DNA of 64,000 bases from Taxawa tesnikishii (nom. ined.) (taxonomy: Eukaryota; Ascomycota; Dothideomycetes; Dothideales). The translations under genes and the position numbers were made by a program. The notes under the pieces were generated by a model, which saw only the letters and a program-made list of their open reading frames with translations, did not search any database and was not told where the DNA came from. The stretch is from assembly GCA_030247885.1 (NCBI GenBank), contig JAPDRO010000005.1:1364001-1428000 (forward strand), given 5' to 3'. Shown in pieces: positions 1-11,934 of the stretch (position 1 is the first letter of the stretch; each line of letters opens with the position of its first letter).

Positions 1-448
1 CATCGGGAAGACGTATGGTGGCACCTTGGCCATCCGATAACAGGCCATGACCACGGCAAGACTCAGAAGGTACAGTACGCCAAAGATGTACTGCGCAAAG
101 GCAATGTCGCGTCCTTTGTCGGTCCATCCGTACAGCAGACGGTATATATAAACATGAGCCGCTGGGTACACAAGGGGGCCAGTGTCTCCTTGGATTTTGA
201 TGTAGTCACGTTCACCCTTGATGTACTGAGAAACCTGTTGCATATATGCAATCCAGTCAATCTCCGTGTCTGTGTCACCAATCAATACTCAATTCTTGCA
301 GTTTCCTTTGAGGGATAGGATGCTCACATGGGATCCTCCAGATGACCAGCGCACACAGAGCCGCATCTGCAACGAGCAGCAATGGGCATATCCATCTTGT
401 ATGCCACGGGTCTTGTGCGATCTCGAGACACTGTCGTACAAGATTCAT
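1..448 (-). CDS. ALG3: ALG3, Dol-P-Man-dependent alpha-1,3-mannosyltransferase (5' part only)
   Basis: Adds the first lumenal mannose (alpha-1,3) to Man5GlcNAc2-PP-dolichol in the ER during N-glycan precursor assembly. The start is at 448 ([19 protein letters not shown]). Exon 1 (448-328) contains the first hydrophobic helix; a 58 bp GT..AG intron (327-270) splits the IPYTEIDW motif; exon 2 runs off the window start. Family signatures seen are [12 protein letters not shown], the invariant [10 protein letters not shown], and a second membrane segment near [14 protein letters not shown]. Only about the first 130 residues are present, so the C-terminal helices cannot be judged. It is divergent from the MFS gene, with about 1 kb between starts. 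The frame is intact. Confidence 0.93.
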
Positions 449-1460
449 TGTTTGGAAGGTAGGGTTTTAAAGAACCAGCCACGTATAAGCAAGGATGGTC
501 GAAGCAGTACCGGCACGTGATGGTTTGCCGAACGGGAGATGTCGTTCGTCTCCCACCACTCCGGATTTTCAGCTCCTCGCTGTCCAGCAACTCTGACTTG
601 ACTTCAAGCCCACAGCGCGTCTGAACGCTGCCTGTTTGTCCGCGCTACGTGGTACCGTTGTCTACAAGACGCTAACCGCTGCCCAGTCGCAGTCACGGAA
701 TCCATGCTTCTCAATCGTATGGCCTACCCAAAAATGGAAGTCACACCTGTCTGGAGCAGGGCTAGGATAGCCCTTTCCTCAGCCCTAATCCCAGCGAGGG
801 ACATACGGCCAACTGCGCAAGCCACGGCACCTCCATCAGACGCGCAAAACATGACGTTCTATCTGGAGGCAGGTTTCAGAACAGCGGCTCGTCGCTCGTT
901 ATGGTCGTTCTGTAGGTACCCGATACCACAAACGGCAATACACGGACGGATGAGGGTGCCACGAGGTCAAGTTTCACGAACCTTGCGTTGAACTGAAAAA
1001 ATGACACATCATCATCGTAACTAGCACTTGAAAACTAGTCTTGCGGATCCTAGGGGCTTGTATACAGCAGAGTTCATGTACGCGTACGTAGTGGGCTCGG
1101 CGGGCTGAACGAACAGCTGAAGGGTGTTTATCAAGGTTACATCGCTGTTGCTTGTACTTCTCGCTTCACACAATCTAAAAACCTCTCGCGCGTCGCCCAA
1201 ACTGCATAGCTCGTTTGCTTGCCGCTGCCGATACTGCACATCGCATGCCTTTGCGTTACTGGAATTGCAGTCTGCATATGCAATCTTTTTCTACCACCTC
1301 TACCATTCTGCTTACAAACCTCAAGAGCGCACGTGTCTTGCACTACCTCCTTCCATCTACGTGTTCTCCAAAAGAGGTATTGCATCTTCGCGCAACACAC
1401 CTCAAGGAAGGCACGGTACCTATGATCCGGTGATCCGATCTGCAATTGTCTGCTCTCGTC
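449..1460. other. Intergenic, divergent promoter region between ALG3 and the MFS gene
   Basis: About 1 kb between two divergent starts. Short open frames on both strands have no family resemblance and no convincing splice or codon pattern, so I do not call a gene. I see no repeat or RNA gene. Confidence 0.6.
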
Positions 1461-3337
1461 ATGGACGCAACAAATCTCCCATCGGTCCCGATCACTCCGC
1501 CCAGCAGCAGCAACGCCTCTTTGGTACATCCTCAAGTAGATGCGCAGCGACTTTCTGTGACTCGGATCCCGTTGTGGCGGCTTTCGAGCCTTGACAACAT
1601 CCTGGAGTACAGAGAGGCGCAAGCAGAACAGAGATCGCTGTCGGCTCGTTCATCTCGAGCACTGCCAACCGATGCTCAAATACAGTCTTCGGCGCCAGGG
1701 TTTGTGGATGACAACGCGAATGAGGACAGTGCCACTTATGCCGGCGAAAAAGGCGCTGGTCAAGAAAATCGCCGGAGATTCAGACACATCACGGTGGAGG
1801 TTGGATTTTGCTTCTCCATGGCTGTCACGCAGTTACTTGCTGTGTGTCACCCAACATCACCGTCTTAATCGCAGACTAACTTTTGTGCAGGAATACCTCA
1901 TCACAGGCTTCTCCGAAGTGTTAACAACTCTCACCTGGCAATACCGTACCTCCAACGTGCCACCGTTCTGGCCTGCAAGCATCCTCTCTATCATCTTAAG
2001 TTCTACAATCCTCGTCTTCGCCCGCTTGTCCGACTTGTGGGGCGGTTATCCCGTGTTCATGGCTGGCGTGGCATGGCTGGCAATCTGGACTCTTGTCGCA
2101 GGCTTTGCCAACAGCATTACTCTGCTATGTGTGTGTCGGGCCATGCAGGGCCTTGCAATCGCAGCATACACCCCTTCGAGCTTTACCCTCTTTGGCTCCA
2201 TCTATCCAAACGGTGCCCGCAAGAATCTGGCTTTGGGCATCTACGCCGCGAGTGCACCGCTTGGATTCTTCATAGGCATTCTGGTCTCGGCAACACTCCA
2301 GCCCACCCGAGTGGCATGGTACTTCTGGGGACCATCAGCACTGGCCGGTCTTACCCTGATCGTGTCCTACCTTAGCATTCCCTCCGATCGTCATGACAGG
2401 CCTTCCATGGATCTCAAAATGGACTGGGCTGGAGCGTTTACTATCACGGCAGGCTTGACAATGGTGGCTTATGCGCTCGCTGCAGGCGCAAACTCCTACA
2501 ACAGCAGAGAGTGGGCTACGCCGGCGATACTTGCACCCTTCTGCACTGGAATCTTATGCCTGCTGCTCGCTATCTACATAGAAGGTTGGTTCGCTAGTTG
2601 CCCCCTTCTGCCATTCGACTTCTTCCGTCCGAAAGCCGTCCGACCTTTCGCCGTTGCCTGCCTCTTCTTCTACGGCTGCTTTGGAACGTGGCTTTTTACT
2701 ACCACAAACTAGTAAGTTTTGCATCCAAATAGTTCATACAAAGGCCTACACTGACTACTCCAACCGTCTTCAATCCTTCTACGGCACCCACGGCCTGCGT
2801 CTCGCCGCTTGGTTCACCCCGATGGCGGCCGGCGGCCTCATCATCAGTGTTGTCGGTGGCACAATCCTGCACATTTTCCCCGTCACCATCCTTCTTCTCA
2901 TCTCCGGCCTTGCCTGGATCGCCGCGCCGCTGCTGCTCGCTCTCAGCAATGTAGATGCCGGCTACTGGCCGTTCCCATTTCCTGCCATGCTCTGTGGAAC
3001 CCTCGGCATCGACTTGACCTTCCTCATCTCCATCACCTTCCTCAGCGCCGTACAGCCGGTCCGCTACCAAGGCCTCGCTGGCGCCGTCTCCAGCGTCTTG
3101 GTCAACCTCGGAATCGCGTTCTCACAGGCTTTCTCGGCCATTGTGAGTCAGAAAGCCTTTGTACAAGTTTCTGGCGGTAACCACAACAGCGTCAGTGAGA
3201 GGCTGGCTCGAAGCACAAAGGCGCAGTTCTGGTTTGCCGTTGGCTCTGCGGGGGTGGGATTTATCGTCTGCGTCCTTTTCGTGAGAATCTCCAGAACGGT
3301 AGTTGACGAAGGCACGAGAGCAGAGGGAGAAGCGTGA
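1461..3337 (+). CDS. MFS transporter, 12-14 TM drug/siderophore-like exporter
   Basis: Membrane transporter of the major facilitator superfamily. Exons: 1461-1841, 1891-2711 and 2767-3337, giving 590 residues. A polar N-terminal tail of about 110 residues is followed by the first helix (FCFSMAVTQLLAEYLITGF) and many further hydrophobic segments; the motif-A-like loop reads ARLSDLWGG. Intron 1 (1842-1890, GT..AG) is clean. Intron 2 starts with a perfect GTAAGT at 2712 and has a CTGAC branch site, but no AG restores the frame. The only join giving a family-like sequence (TTNYLQSFYG) ends the 55 bp intron in CG at 2765-2766. The substrate cannot be told from sequence. Neighbours are not an obvious biosynthetic cluster. 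Confidence 0.85.
2712..2766 (+). other. Intron with apparent CG 3' splice site in the MFS gene
   Basis: Strong donor GTAAGT, branch-like CTGAC near 2751, then ..CCAACCG before the exon. The AGs at 2731-2732 and 2742-2743 both give the wrong frame. The 55 bp length is typical of introns in this window, and with the CG end the total coding length is a multiple of three. Confidence 0.55.
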
Positions 3338-4359
3338 TTACTGAGAAAGACGGGCATCATGATATGGTCAGATGAAAGACCAGTGGAGCTTTGTTGAGCA
3401 TTTTAGCGCGGCGTTCTGGGGCCAAAAGGGGATAAACGGCGCCGCTGCATAGCAGCCAAGCACTATTCACATATGAGAGGCTGTAAATCGCGGTTGGCAT
3501 TGGATGCGAAGCCACATTGGTTTCAGTCTTCGAAGCTGGAGTTGCAGTCCTTTGCCTAAACTTCCAAACGGGTATATTGCTTGTCAATTCGCTGGGGCCT
3601 GAAGATTCGTCGTCGGTTAACAGTGTTCGAGGCCGCTTGCGGGCGCATATAAGCAAAAATACATCCTCATTGAACCCAAACATTTACGGAATAAGCTCAG
3701 CTATACAAGCCCTATCCAGCATTCTCCCAAGTAAGTATCGGTTCACGTCTGAAAAAGCCACCCCACTTGTCAGCAAAGCGGCGGTAGGGGCGCTTACCCC
3801 ACAGAGTTAGCGTTAAGACTGCTCCTTCCAAACTTCAAGGGCGTACAGTGAGACCTTTCTTACAGTACACAACACCCATCACCCCAGCATCATCAATCGT
3901 GTCTAAGCACGGACTGGAATCTGCTTTGCCCTCCTAATCGAATACCAGACCATGGCATATGGCGTCCACACGGCTGTACCCGATCCGCCGCACGTAAGCT
4001 CAAGAAGCAGGGGTCGGAACAGGCGATGTGAGCAACTACGAGGCAACAGTGCAGCTGAGATGTAGAAGGTTAAAACTTAACTGGAGGGCCCGTGTATCCT
4101 TGTTCTGTGATCAGCTTCCAGCCTTCTTGGCAATCTTGCTATATCAGGTTGAAGCGGGTGGCCTGAGGATCATGGCGCAGTGCAGCCACTGTGACCATGC
4201 TGCTAAGAGGAGGCCTTCCAGCTTGTTGCCTGACGGCTGAGGTAGGCCTTTCACCGTTCTCTATATGTACTTCGCGTTTCCCAGAGCGCCCCAAGTGTTA
4301 TATACTCATTTTCAGATATTCTCGATCTTTTGCTTTCTCAGCAAACCCATCCCAACACC
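3338..4359. other. Intergenic between MFS and alpha-dioxygenase genes
   Basis: About 1 kb with only short unconvincing open frames. The last part should hold the alpha-dioxygenase promoter. I see no clear TATA box, repeat or RNA gene. Confidence 0.55.
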
Positions 4360-6321
4360 ATGGTATATACTATAGGCCAAAGTCTGTTGATTTGGTTCTT
4401 CAAGATCATCAATCTCATAGTACCATGGCATAAGCTACCCAAGTACATCGGAGCAATCAACCTCCTTGCTCTGCGCGACGAGCTCCGCGAAGAGAATCTC
4501 CACGACGTCTATCCGACAGCAGATTTCCAGGGTACCGTCAAGTCCGATCCTATGCCGGAAACCAAATTCCTGGCAGCCCGCAACTCCGACGGCAAGTTCA
4601 ACGATCCGGCCCGCCCCAAAATGGGCTGCGTGGGTATGCGATTTGGCCGAAACGTCCCACGCAAGTACACCAGTGCGCCGAGTGAACAGGAACTGCTGTA
4701 CCCGAGCCCGCGTCTGATCAGCGAACGTCTGTTAGCCAGAGATACGTTCAAGCCTGCCACCATCGTCAATCTGCTGGCTGCCGCATGGATCCAGTTTCAG
4801 GTGCACGACTGGGCGCAGCATTTCAACAGCACTACCGAGCAATGGGACGTTCCCCTGGCCCATAAAGATCCCTGGACCGAAGAGCACATGCGCATCTACA
4901 AAACGCAGAAGGACGAACCGCTCGATGAAGAAGATCAGAGATACCCTGCGTACAAGAATGAAAACACCCACTGGTGGGATGGGAGCCAGATCTACGGTTC
5001 GACGGAAGCTGCTACAAGAGAGCTGAGGGCGAAGAGTACGTAGAGTGTCCGCAAACTTACACGTACTCGACGTGACTGACAACCTGCAGCATCTGACGGT
5101 ACTCTTACCGTCGACGATATCAATGGCGTCACCTTCCTTCCCCGCGACTCATCCGGCATCCCCTGACGGGCTTCAACTCGAACTGGTGGCTTGGATTGGA
5201 ACTGTTGCACACGCTGTTCGCTCTCGAACACAACGCCATTTGCAGTCAGCTACGCGTGAAGAACCCCACCTGGACCGGAGACCAACTCTTCGATGTTGCG
5301 AGACTGATCAACTGTGCACTGATGGCCAAGATACACACGATCGAATGGACACCTGCCATACTGGCGCATCCTACGCTAGACATAGGAATGCACGCAAATT
5401 GGTCAGGACTTGTGGGACAGAAGCTGTGAGTGGGCTCGAGCAACGTTTGAAACCAGCCAACTGACGTCAAGTTCGTAGTGGTAGCATCCTCGGTCGTATC
5501 TCGAGCAGCGAAGCCATAAACGGTATTCCCGGATCCGGCGCCGACTCAGGCGTAGCACCGTACTGTCTAACCGAAGAATTCGTCTCAGTATACCGACTGC
5601 ATCCTCTGATCCCCGACGACGTTGCGTTTTTCGACGTGGAGGACGGCGCCCACAAATCGACGATCCCGATGGGTGAGCTTGCGTTCGAGAAGGCTCGAAC
5701 CCCTTCAATGACGGCCTTCGCTTTGCCGACCTCTTTTACTCCTTTGGCGTCAACTTCCCGGGTGCGATAACCATCCACAACACGCCGAATTTCATCCGCG
5801 ATCTTCATACACCGGACGGTCTCCACCTGGACATGGGCAGCGTGGACATACTGCGCGACAGAGAGCGCGGCGTTCCTCGCTACTGCGAGTTCCGGCGACT
5901 CTTCCACATGTCCCCGCCCCGCGATTTCCTCACCCTGACAGGCGGAAACAAGTCTCTGGCGGCGGAACTGGCGCAGATCTACGAAAACGACATAGAGAAG
6001 GTCGGTTTGCTCATCGGCTGCCTTTCCGAGCCTCTACCGAAGGGATTCGGATTCAGCGATACTGCTTTCCGCGTCTTTATCCTGATGGCGAGCCGCAGGT
6101 TGAAAAGTGATCGCTTCATTGCTACGGATTTCAAGGAGGAAGTGTACACGAAAGACGGTGTGGATTGGGTACAGAACAACACCATGAAGGACGTTCTTGT
6201 GAGACATTTTCCGGAGCTGAGGGCTAGCTTAAGGGACGTGAAAAATGCGTTTGCACCGTGGACGAAGGTAGGAAGGACGGCAGAGTATAAGGGGAAGGAG
6301 ACGAATGCGCCTCCTGCTTAG
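4360..6321 (+). CDS. Fatty-acid alpha-dioxygenase (heme peroxidase/cyclooxygenase superfamily)
   Basis: Plant-type alpha-DOX relative: a heme enzyme that oxygenates fatty acids at C-alpha to 2-hydroperoxides. Start at 4360 in a good context (CACCATGG). Exons: 4360-5035, 5090-5425, 5479-6321 (introns 54 and 53 bp). Key sites: distal His in QFQVHDWAQHF, NTHWWDGSQIYG, proximal His in AKIHTIEW, and the active-site Tyr region TEEFVSVYRLH. The C-terminal half (YRDRERGVPRYCEFRR-like, MASRRLKSDRF) is also collinear with the family. The frame slips twice by one missing base: at the C-run 5160-5163 and near 5697-5703. With both counted, length is about 618 residues, normal for the family. The slips are probably sequence errors, because conservation continues unbroken on each side. 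Confidence 0.85.
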
Positions 6322-6693
6322 GCTGGGCTGGGCTGGGAGAGCTATCTTTGTTTGAGCCGGGTGGTGAGTTGTGGTAATGCGTCTGCCTGTATGGTTGTCT
6401 TATATCTTTTCCTCTCACGCCGTGCTTATGAAATTGCCATTACCGTTTCCATCCCAGGTAGGCACATCTCGCGGAAGCGCAAAAGTTCGACTCCGACTCA
6501 GCCTTGTCCTTTCTGGCATACAGTAGAGGCTCTGTACGGACACTCATGGATGCCAAGACTTGTATTTATAAGCTGTGCAGGCCACTTTGTATGACGTGAT
6601 TGCCCAAACACATATCGCATCCACTTCAAGCACCTGTGGTACATTCGTAAAGAGACCAATCCAGACCTATAAAGACACACATCACTGTGCAAA
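6322..6693. other. Intergenic, alpha-dioxygenase 3' region and GST promoter
   Basis: About 370 bp. A short GGCTG tandem run lies just after the stop codon (6321-6338). Nothing else is supportable. Confidence 0.5.
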
Positions 6694-7677
6694 ATGGCAG
6701 ATACACGCCCAAACCTCCATCTATACACAACCCAAGTAACGTTTTCCAGACTTCGCGGATTAGCACATCGCTTTGACGCCTTGTAGACTCCCAATGGCAT
6801 TAAAGTCTCTATCACCCTTGAAGAACTCGGGTAAGCTAGACGCTATGGACATAGTAGTATTCGATGTGTCATCTGGGAACAAAGGTCACCTACCGAGCAT
6901 TTGCTGAGCCTGTTGAAGCCTGCCGTACGAGACTCATAAAATCGACATCTCGAAGAATGAACAGAAGACGCCGGAAGTAAGCGGATGACAACAATCGATT
7001 TAAAGACAATGCGCCATGGACTGACGGAATCAGTTTTTGGCCATCAACCCCAATGGCCGCATCCCAGCCCTCACAGACACCTTCTCCGATGGCAAGCAAA
7101 TCCGCGTCTTCGAATCCGGAAGCATCATGCTATACCTCGTCGCCCAATACGACAAGGACTACAAAATCAGCTTTCCCCAGGATCTCGCGACTTCATCGAG
7201 ATGAACAACTGGCTGTTCTTCATGAATGCCGGCGTAGGACCGATGCAGGGCCAAGCGAACCATTTCTTCCGTTACGCGCCGGAACAGATCCAGTACGGCA
7301 TTAACAGATATCAAGGCGAGACCAGGCGTCTCTATGGCGTGCTTGACAAGCACTTGAGCGACACCAAGCAGGATTATCTCGTCGCTAACAAGTGCACTAT
7401 CGCTGACATTGCTCACTGGGGTTGGGTTTCAGCGGCGGGCTGGGCCGGAGTCAATATTGAAGACTTCCCGGCGCTCAAGGCGTGGGAAGAGCGCATGTGG
7501 GCTCGTGAAGGCGTCAAGAAAGGCGCTAACGTTCCTACCCCGTACAAGATGAAGGAGCTGCTGGCGGACAAGGAAGCCGTGGAGAAGCAGGCGGCGGCCG
7601 GAAGAGCCTGGGTTCAGCAGGGAATGAAGGATGATGCTAAGGCTCATGAGGAGAGATCGAAGGCTTCGAAGGTCTAA
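6694..7677 (+). CDS. Ure2-type glutathione S-transferase
   Basis: Cytosolic GST of the fungal Ure2/GTT class, conjugating glutathione to electrophiles. Exons: 6694-6735, 6787-6830, 6919-6976, 7034-7677 (introns 51, 88 and 57 bp, all GT..AG). The thioredoxin-fold N-domain reads [20 protein letters not shown], then the glutathione-site segment [11 protein letters not shown] and ESGSIMLYL; the helical C-domain includes [16 protein letters not shown] and [13 protein letters not shown]. One base is missing in the C-run 7175-7178 (SFP to PGSRDF), after which the conserved sequence continues in another frame; I read it as a sequencing error. Expected length is about 262 residues. It follows the alpha-dioxygenase in tandem; co-function in lipid-peroxide handling is only a guess. 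Confidence 0.88.
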
Positions 7678-8480
7678 GATAACGTAGTGTGAACGCTTTG
7701 AGCTCTGCATTTGTAGCAGGCCAATGTTGTGCGACCAAACAACGTTACGAGAGCGACTTATTGCTAGCTACTGTTATTTTCATGTGCCTTTGAGTACCTC
7801 AAAACAGAACCAAGCAAACCGAAACAAGAGACAAGATACATTAGTATCCAAACACGATGCAAAGCAACCAGCAGTGCCATAAGTACGATAAAAAAGAGTT
7901 GGCCTTGCCAAATCTCCGCATCTTCTCTCCGCCATCAGACTGTGTAATCCAGCACCGCCACTCCATGGTCTAGGAATCTCTGCCCAATTGCTTGGCTGAA
8001 GGATTTCTTAGCAGCTTAGAGCCGCACCAGCGATCGCAGGTTACCCGTGCGAGTGGACGACCGCCACCGAGTTCGAACTGGGCACAGTCTTCTGGATTAG
8101 AAAGGGAGAAGCTGCGGCGAGCGAGACCTTCCCAAAGAGCCGTGACAGCTGACGTAAGCTCAAATCTTTAGATAATATATGCCACATCGTTTGATGCAAG
8201 CTGCGCGCGATGAACACCCGCATTCCATCCTCGCAGCCGCTTCTTGCGAAGGGGATTTTGGCTGTCAGTTACTGTGTTTGCGGACGGACTGGTGCATCAA
8301 TTGATCAGTGATGATATCTGCAGCAGGATAACGGATCGCATATGTACGCCACGAAACCCACGCCAATGGCAGCCATAGGCCGTATGATGAGGAGAATCAC
8401 CAAGCGCCAAGCCCGACGATAGGAGTCAAATAATCTTCCATCCACCTTTTGCTTTTCAACTGTTCCAAATCGCGTGTTGA
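7678..8480. other. Intergenic between GST and aminotransferase
   Basis: About 800 bp without a recognisable gene. If the aminotransferase has an upstream exon bearing its ATG, it must lie here; I could not find a convincing one. Confidence 0.45.
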
Positions 8481-10165
8481 GCGACACTCTCTCGGTTCAG
8501 AGACCGTGTCTCAGCCCCGGAAAAAAAACTTCTCAGCAATCTGTACCAGCACTTTATTGCTCGACATGGCTTCACCAAGCAGGCGGCGCTCCCTTACCTA
8601 TCGCAGCGGGCCACCGAGAACATCACGGAAGCCGACCACTGGAAACCCATCGTAGATGCGCTGAGCGACGGGTGGAGCGCTTCCAATCCGCACGGTGTCG
8701 TGGCCCTGGGCATAGCCGAGAACTCCATCCTGCACGACGAGATCGCGGCACACATGAAGGCTCATTTCGATATCGATCCTCATACCCAACTGACTTACGG
8801 CAGCGGACCACAGGGGTCTCTACGCCTCCGGACGGCTCTTGCTAGTTTCTTCAACGACAGGCTTCGGCCGCTCGTGCCGGTCGAGTCGGGAGAATTTGTG
8901 ATCACTTCTGGCGTTTCGGGCTTGATGGACTCGCTAACGTGGTGCTTGTGTGATGAGGGCGAGGGTTTGTTGTGCCCGAGACCTGTCTACACGGGATTTT
9001 CGAACGACATTCCTACAAGAAGTCGGGGGACGCTTGTAGGCGTGTCGTTTCAGGAGGAGGACGGATCGTACAACCTCGACGCCGTCTTTGACGCCGAAGC
9101 TAACGTAAGGGCGCTGGAACAGGCGTTACGCGAGAGTGAGGCGAAGGGCGTGAAGACACGAGCAGTTATCATTACGAAGTACGCTTCGCTCATGAAAGCT
9201 TGTTGATCAGATGCTAAACATGGAAGTCCACACAATCCACTGGGAAAGTGTTACGTTTGTAGTCCCTTTTACTATGGATTGAATGAGCTGCTGCTGATCA
9301 CATGTCCAGCCTGTAGAAACTATCAAGGCGATAGCAGCCTTCTGCAGCAGACACAATCTGCACTATCTCTCAGACGAGATCTACGCCAACTCGGTATTCG
9401 AAAACCCAAACGCACCAGATGCGACTCGATTCACATCGGTCCTAGCCGTCGACTTTGACGGCAGCATCGATACGAACCTGGTGCACGTCATGTACGGCGC
9501 CGCAAAAGACTTTTGCGCAAACGGTCTGCGGATAGGTGCACTGCACACAAGATCGCAAGACCTACTTCGTGCAGTTAACAGCATCACGTACAACCTCCTC
9601 CCTTGCACCACTGACCATGACCGCTGATCAAGAATCAGAACTTTCGGCTGGCAAGCATATATCGTGCAGGACATGTGGGCTCGAGTGCTTGAGGATAAAA
9701 CCTTCCTCGCCGGTTTCATGGATGAGAATCAGCGGCGATTGGCAAAGCACTACGGTATCCTTACGGACTTCCTCGACCAGCATGGTATACCATATTATCG
9801 TGGCGGGTAGGTGCATCCCACTTAGGGATTAACCGGTGGAAGAGCCGTTAACAGGATCTGATGATAGAAACGCCGGCATATTCCTCTGGGTCAACCTCAG
9901 CAGGTACATTGACGACAGTAACCACCCAGCAGACGGGATTCCCAGCACTGCCAAGGGGGTAGAGAAATACATTGTCAGAGAGGCAGAATTTGCCACGTTG
10001 TGCCAGAAGAACGGAGTTTGGGTAGGTCGCGGCTCGAACTTTCTCGCTGACAGAATCGGTTGGTTCCGGGTGACGTTTACGGCGAAGGAAGAGGCGCTCA
10101 AAGAAGGTTTGCGCCGCATTTGGGAGAGTTTGGAGCAGTTCAATGCTTCTTCGATACCCAGATAA
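8481..10165 (+). CDS. PLP aminotransferase, 1-aminocyclopropane-1-carboxylate synthase-like (5' end unresolved)
   Basis: Fold-type I PLP enzyme of the ACC-synthase-like class I/II aminotransferases. Exons: 8481-9178, 9227-9254, 9310-9587, 9633 (or 9639)-9806, 9868-10165. Seen in order: LYQHFIARHGF, GVVALGIAENSIL, LTYGSGPQGSLRLR, NPHNPLGKCY, LHYLSDEIYANSVF, the Schiff-base lysine in GAAKDFCANGLRIG, FGWQAYIVQDMWARVLED, and the C-terminal GVWVGRGSNF. About 490 residues. The frame is open only from 8481 (stop TGA at 8478-8480) and has no ATG before 8754, too late for the domain. The start may be in an upstream exon or lost through the A8 run at 8521-8528. Substrate is uncertain: fungal members often are not true ACC synthases. 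Confidence 0.82.
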
Positions 10166-10663
10166 TTGCCAACAGCAGCTCATGTTGCTATACGTATGCT
10201 TGGAGCAAGATTCCTCGCTCCTCCTCCCAAGCTTCATAGCGCTGTCATCTCGCTAGACGTAGACCTTTGTTGCAGTCTGCGCTTATGTTCTCTAGACCGA
10301 ACCGCGTACAAGCGACACAGGTCCCGAGTGCCCATATCCGGAATACAACCATCATGCTCTAGCTGCCTCTCCCATGTCTCTGTTTGCGATCAAGGCCGTG
10401 AGCTTTGCAATCCATCGCTTACAATGGAAAGAGCGCATCTGGAAGCGAGCGGGGTAATCCCACGAATTGTTGTCAGGTAAAAGCCGTGATATGTCTTGGA
10501 GAAGCCGCCGAGCCGTGGCCAGGTGATTGTGGTGGGGATTGTTTGGGTGCCCTGCATTTCGACGAAGCTTGCGTCGGCGTCTTTGATGGCTGGTGAGGCC
10601 GCAAGATTCAGAGTTCGGGTGCCTTTTGGCTGAGCGACCCTGGGCCGGGCTGAGCAGATATAC
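10166..10663. other. Convergent 3' intergenic region
   Basis: About 500 bp between the 3' ends of the aminotransferase and the queuosine-salvage gene. No gene or terminator structure is evident. Confidence 0.5.
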
Positions 10664-11934
10664 CTAGTACCAGATACTGCGAGTCCGATGGTGCGGTATG
10701 GCATCCTCGCCCGCTCGTTCTCTTTCCTTAGCCAGGTCGTAGAGGAAGAAGTCGATCAGTATGGCGTTGATTCTGGCTTCTGAATGCTTTTGGGTGATTA
10801 GCTTCCGGATGAGCTCAACGCAATATATGCTGCAGCCGCGAAGCTGCACCTCCCACGAATGGCCTGGCTCAAGGATCTTTTGATCGCGTATGGCATACTC
10901 CAAAGGAGGACTGTAGGAAAGACAGCCCAGTGAATGGAGCATTTGCGGTACACGGTAGTCTGGAGACATGATTAGCAGTAGAGCAGATATCCAGTAGAAT
11001 AATCGATGCTCACCGGCAAACATTGTGATGTTGTCAATATCGTCGAACTCGCCATAGCCTTCGCCATCGAAGGCGGCCCAAAGATCCGCCACAAAGATCT
11101 GGGCGCGCTTCAAGATCCGAACTTTGCGGCGATCAAATTTCGTCTCATCCCTGAAGCATGGAAAGCGCATCGCAAGGAGGTTAACGAGTTTCCCGGCGCT
11201 GCCTTCCGCAGACTTTATGAGCTCTACCACACTTCCTCCGAAGTGCTGCACGCTGAAATCAGTGGAATGTCAGTGAGTGAAAGACTTCTACTACCTACTT
11301 CCTCAAGGACGCCTCCGGCTTCTTCGAGACAGTCGACGCGCTCATCGAAAAGCGGAATCTCTTCATTGCTGGATGAACGGAAGACATGGCAGAGTTTGTC
11401 TCTGGTGAAGCTCTCATGATCGACCCAGAAAGAAGGACTGGTGATAGGTATGCCTGCGTCAGCAGGTCCGCAAATCAGTCATCACGCTCGACCCGTGGAT
11501 GATTGGACGATACCCTTACCTTCGTCGAGCGCCCTCTGTAGGCAGGCGACTAAGCTCCAGTAACCCGTCCATTTACGGTCTTTGTAGAGAACGGCAAACC
11601 GGTCTTCCTCGGACTGTTCACTCCAGAAACTGAAGTTGAGCAGATCCATGGTGAATATGAAGTTCACCGTTGCTTCATCTTTGGCCCTAGGGTGAAGCTC
11701 ATGTTCAGACCAGGCTTTCGTGCTGTAGCTACGTTGCTGCATCTGGTCCCAGATGGATGCAGCGGCAGATTGTGTGCCCCGCATATCGATTGCGACATCG
11801 ATGCTGTTGTCGTAGATATACCGAGCATCCCGCAGCACTCCCGTGTCTGCAGATATTGTGTCCGAGGGAGCGGATATGCCCAGCCTTTGGCGAAGAAGCT
11901 CAACGAGCTCGGGATCGACCTCGTCGTCGGACAT
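10664..11934 (-). CDS. QNG1: Queuosine 5'-phosphate N-glycosidase (queuosine salvage, DUF2419)
   Basis: Releases queuine base from queuosine-5'-phosphate so that the tRNA-guanine transglycosylase can reuse it. Exons: 11934-11520, 11453-11299, 11245-11014, 10959-10664; introns 66, 53 and 54 bp; 365 residues, all in frame. Family hallmarks: VNFIFTMDLLNFSFWSE, RKWTGYWSLVA, ITSPSFWVDHE, AQIFVADLWAAF, DIDNITMFADYRVPQML, SWEVQLRGCSIY, NAILIDFFLYDLAKERE and the C-terminal PHHRTRSIWY. The catalytic-site Asp of the DLWAAF region and the D-D of DDIDNITMFAD are present. It is divergent from UBA2, with 369 bp between starts. Confidence 0.93.

Noticed and set aside
704-991. Open frame of 95 codons upstream of the MFS gene
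   Set aside because: No family resemblance, no good start context, and it lies in a divergent promoter region. Most likely chance.
8449-8655. Frame beginning MASPSRRRSLTYRSG with an ATG at 8566 as the aminotransferase start
   Set aside because: It is in a different phase from the conserved LYQHFIARHGF sequence that overlaps it, and it ends quickly.
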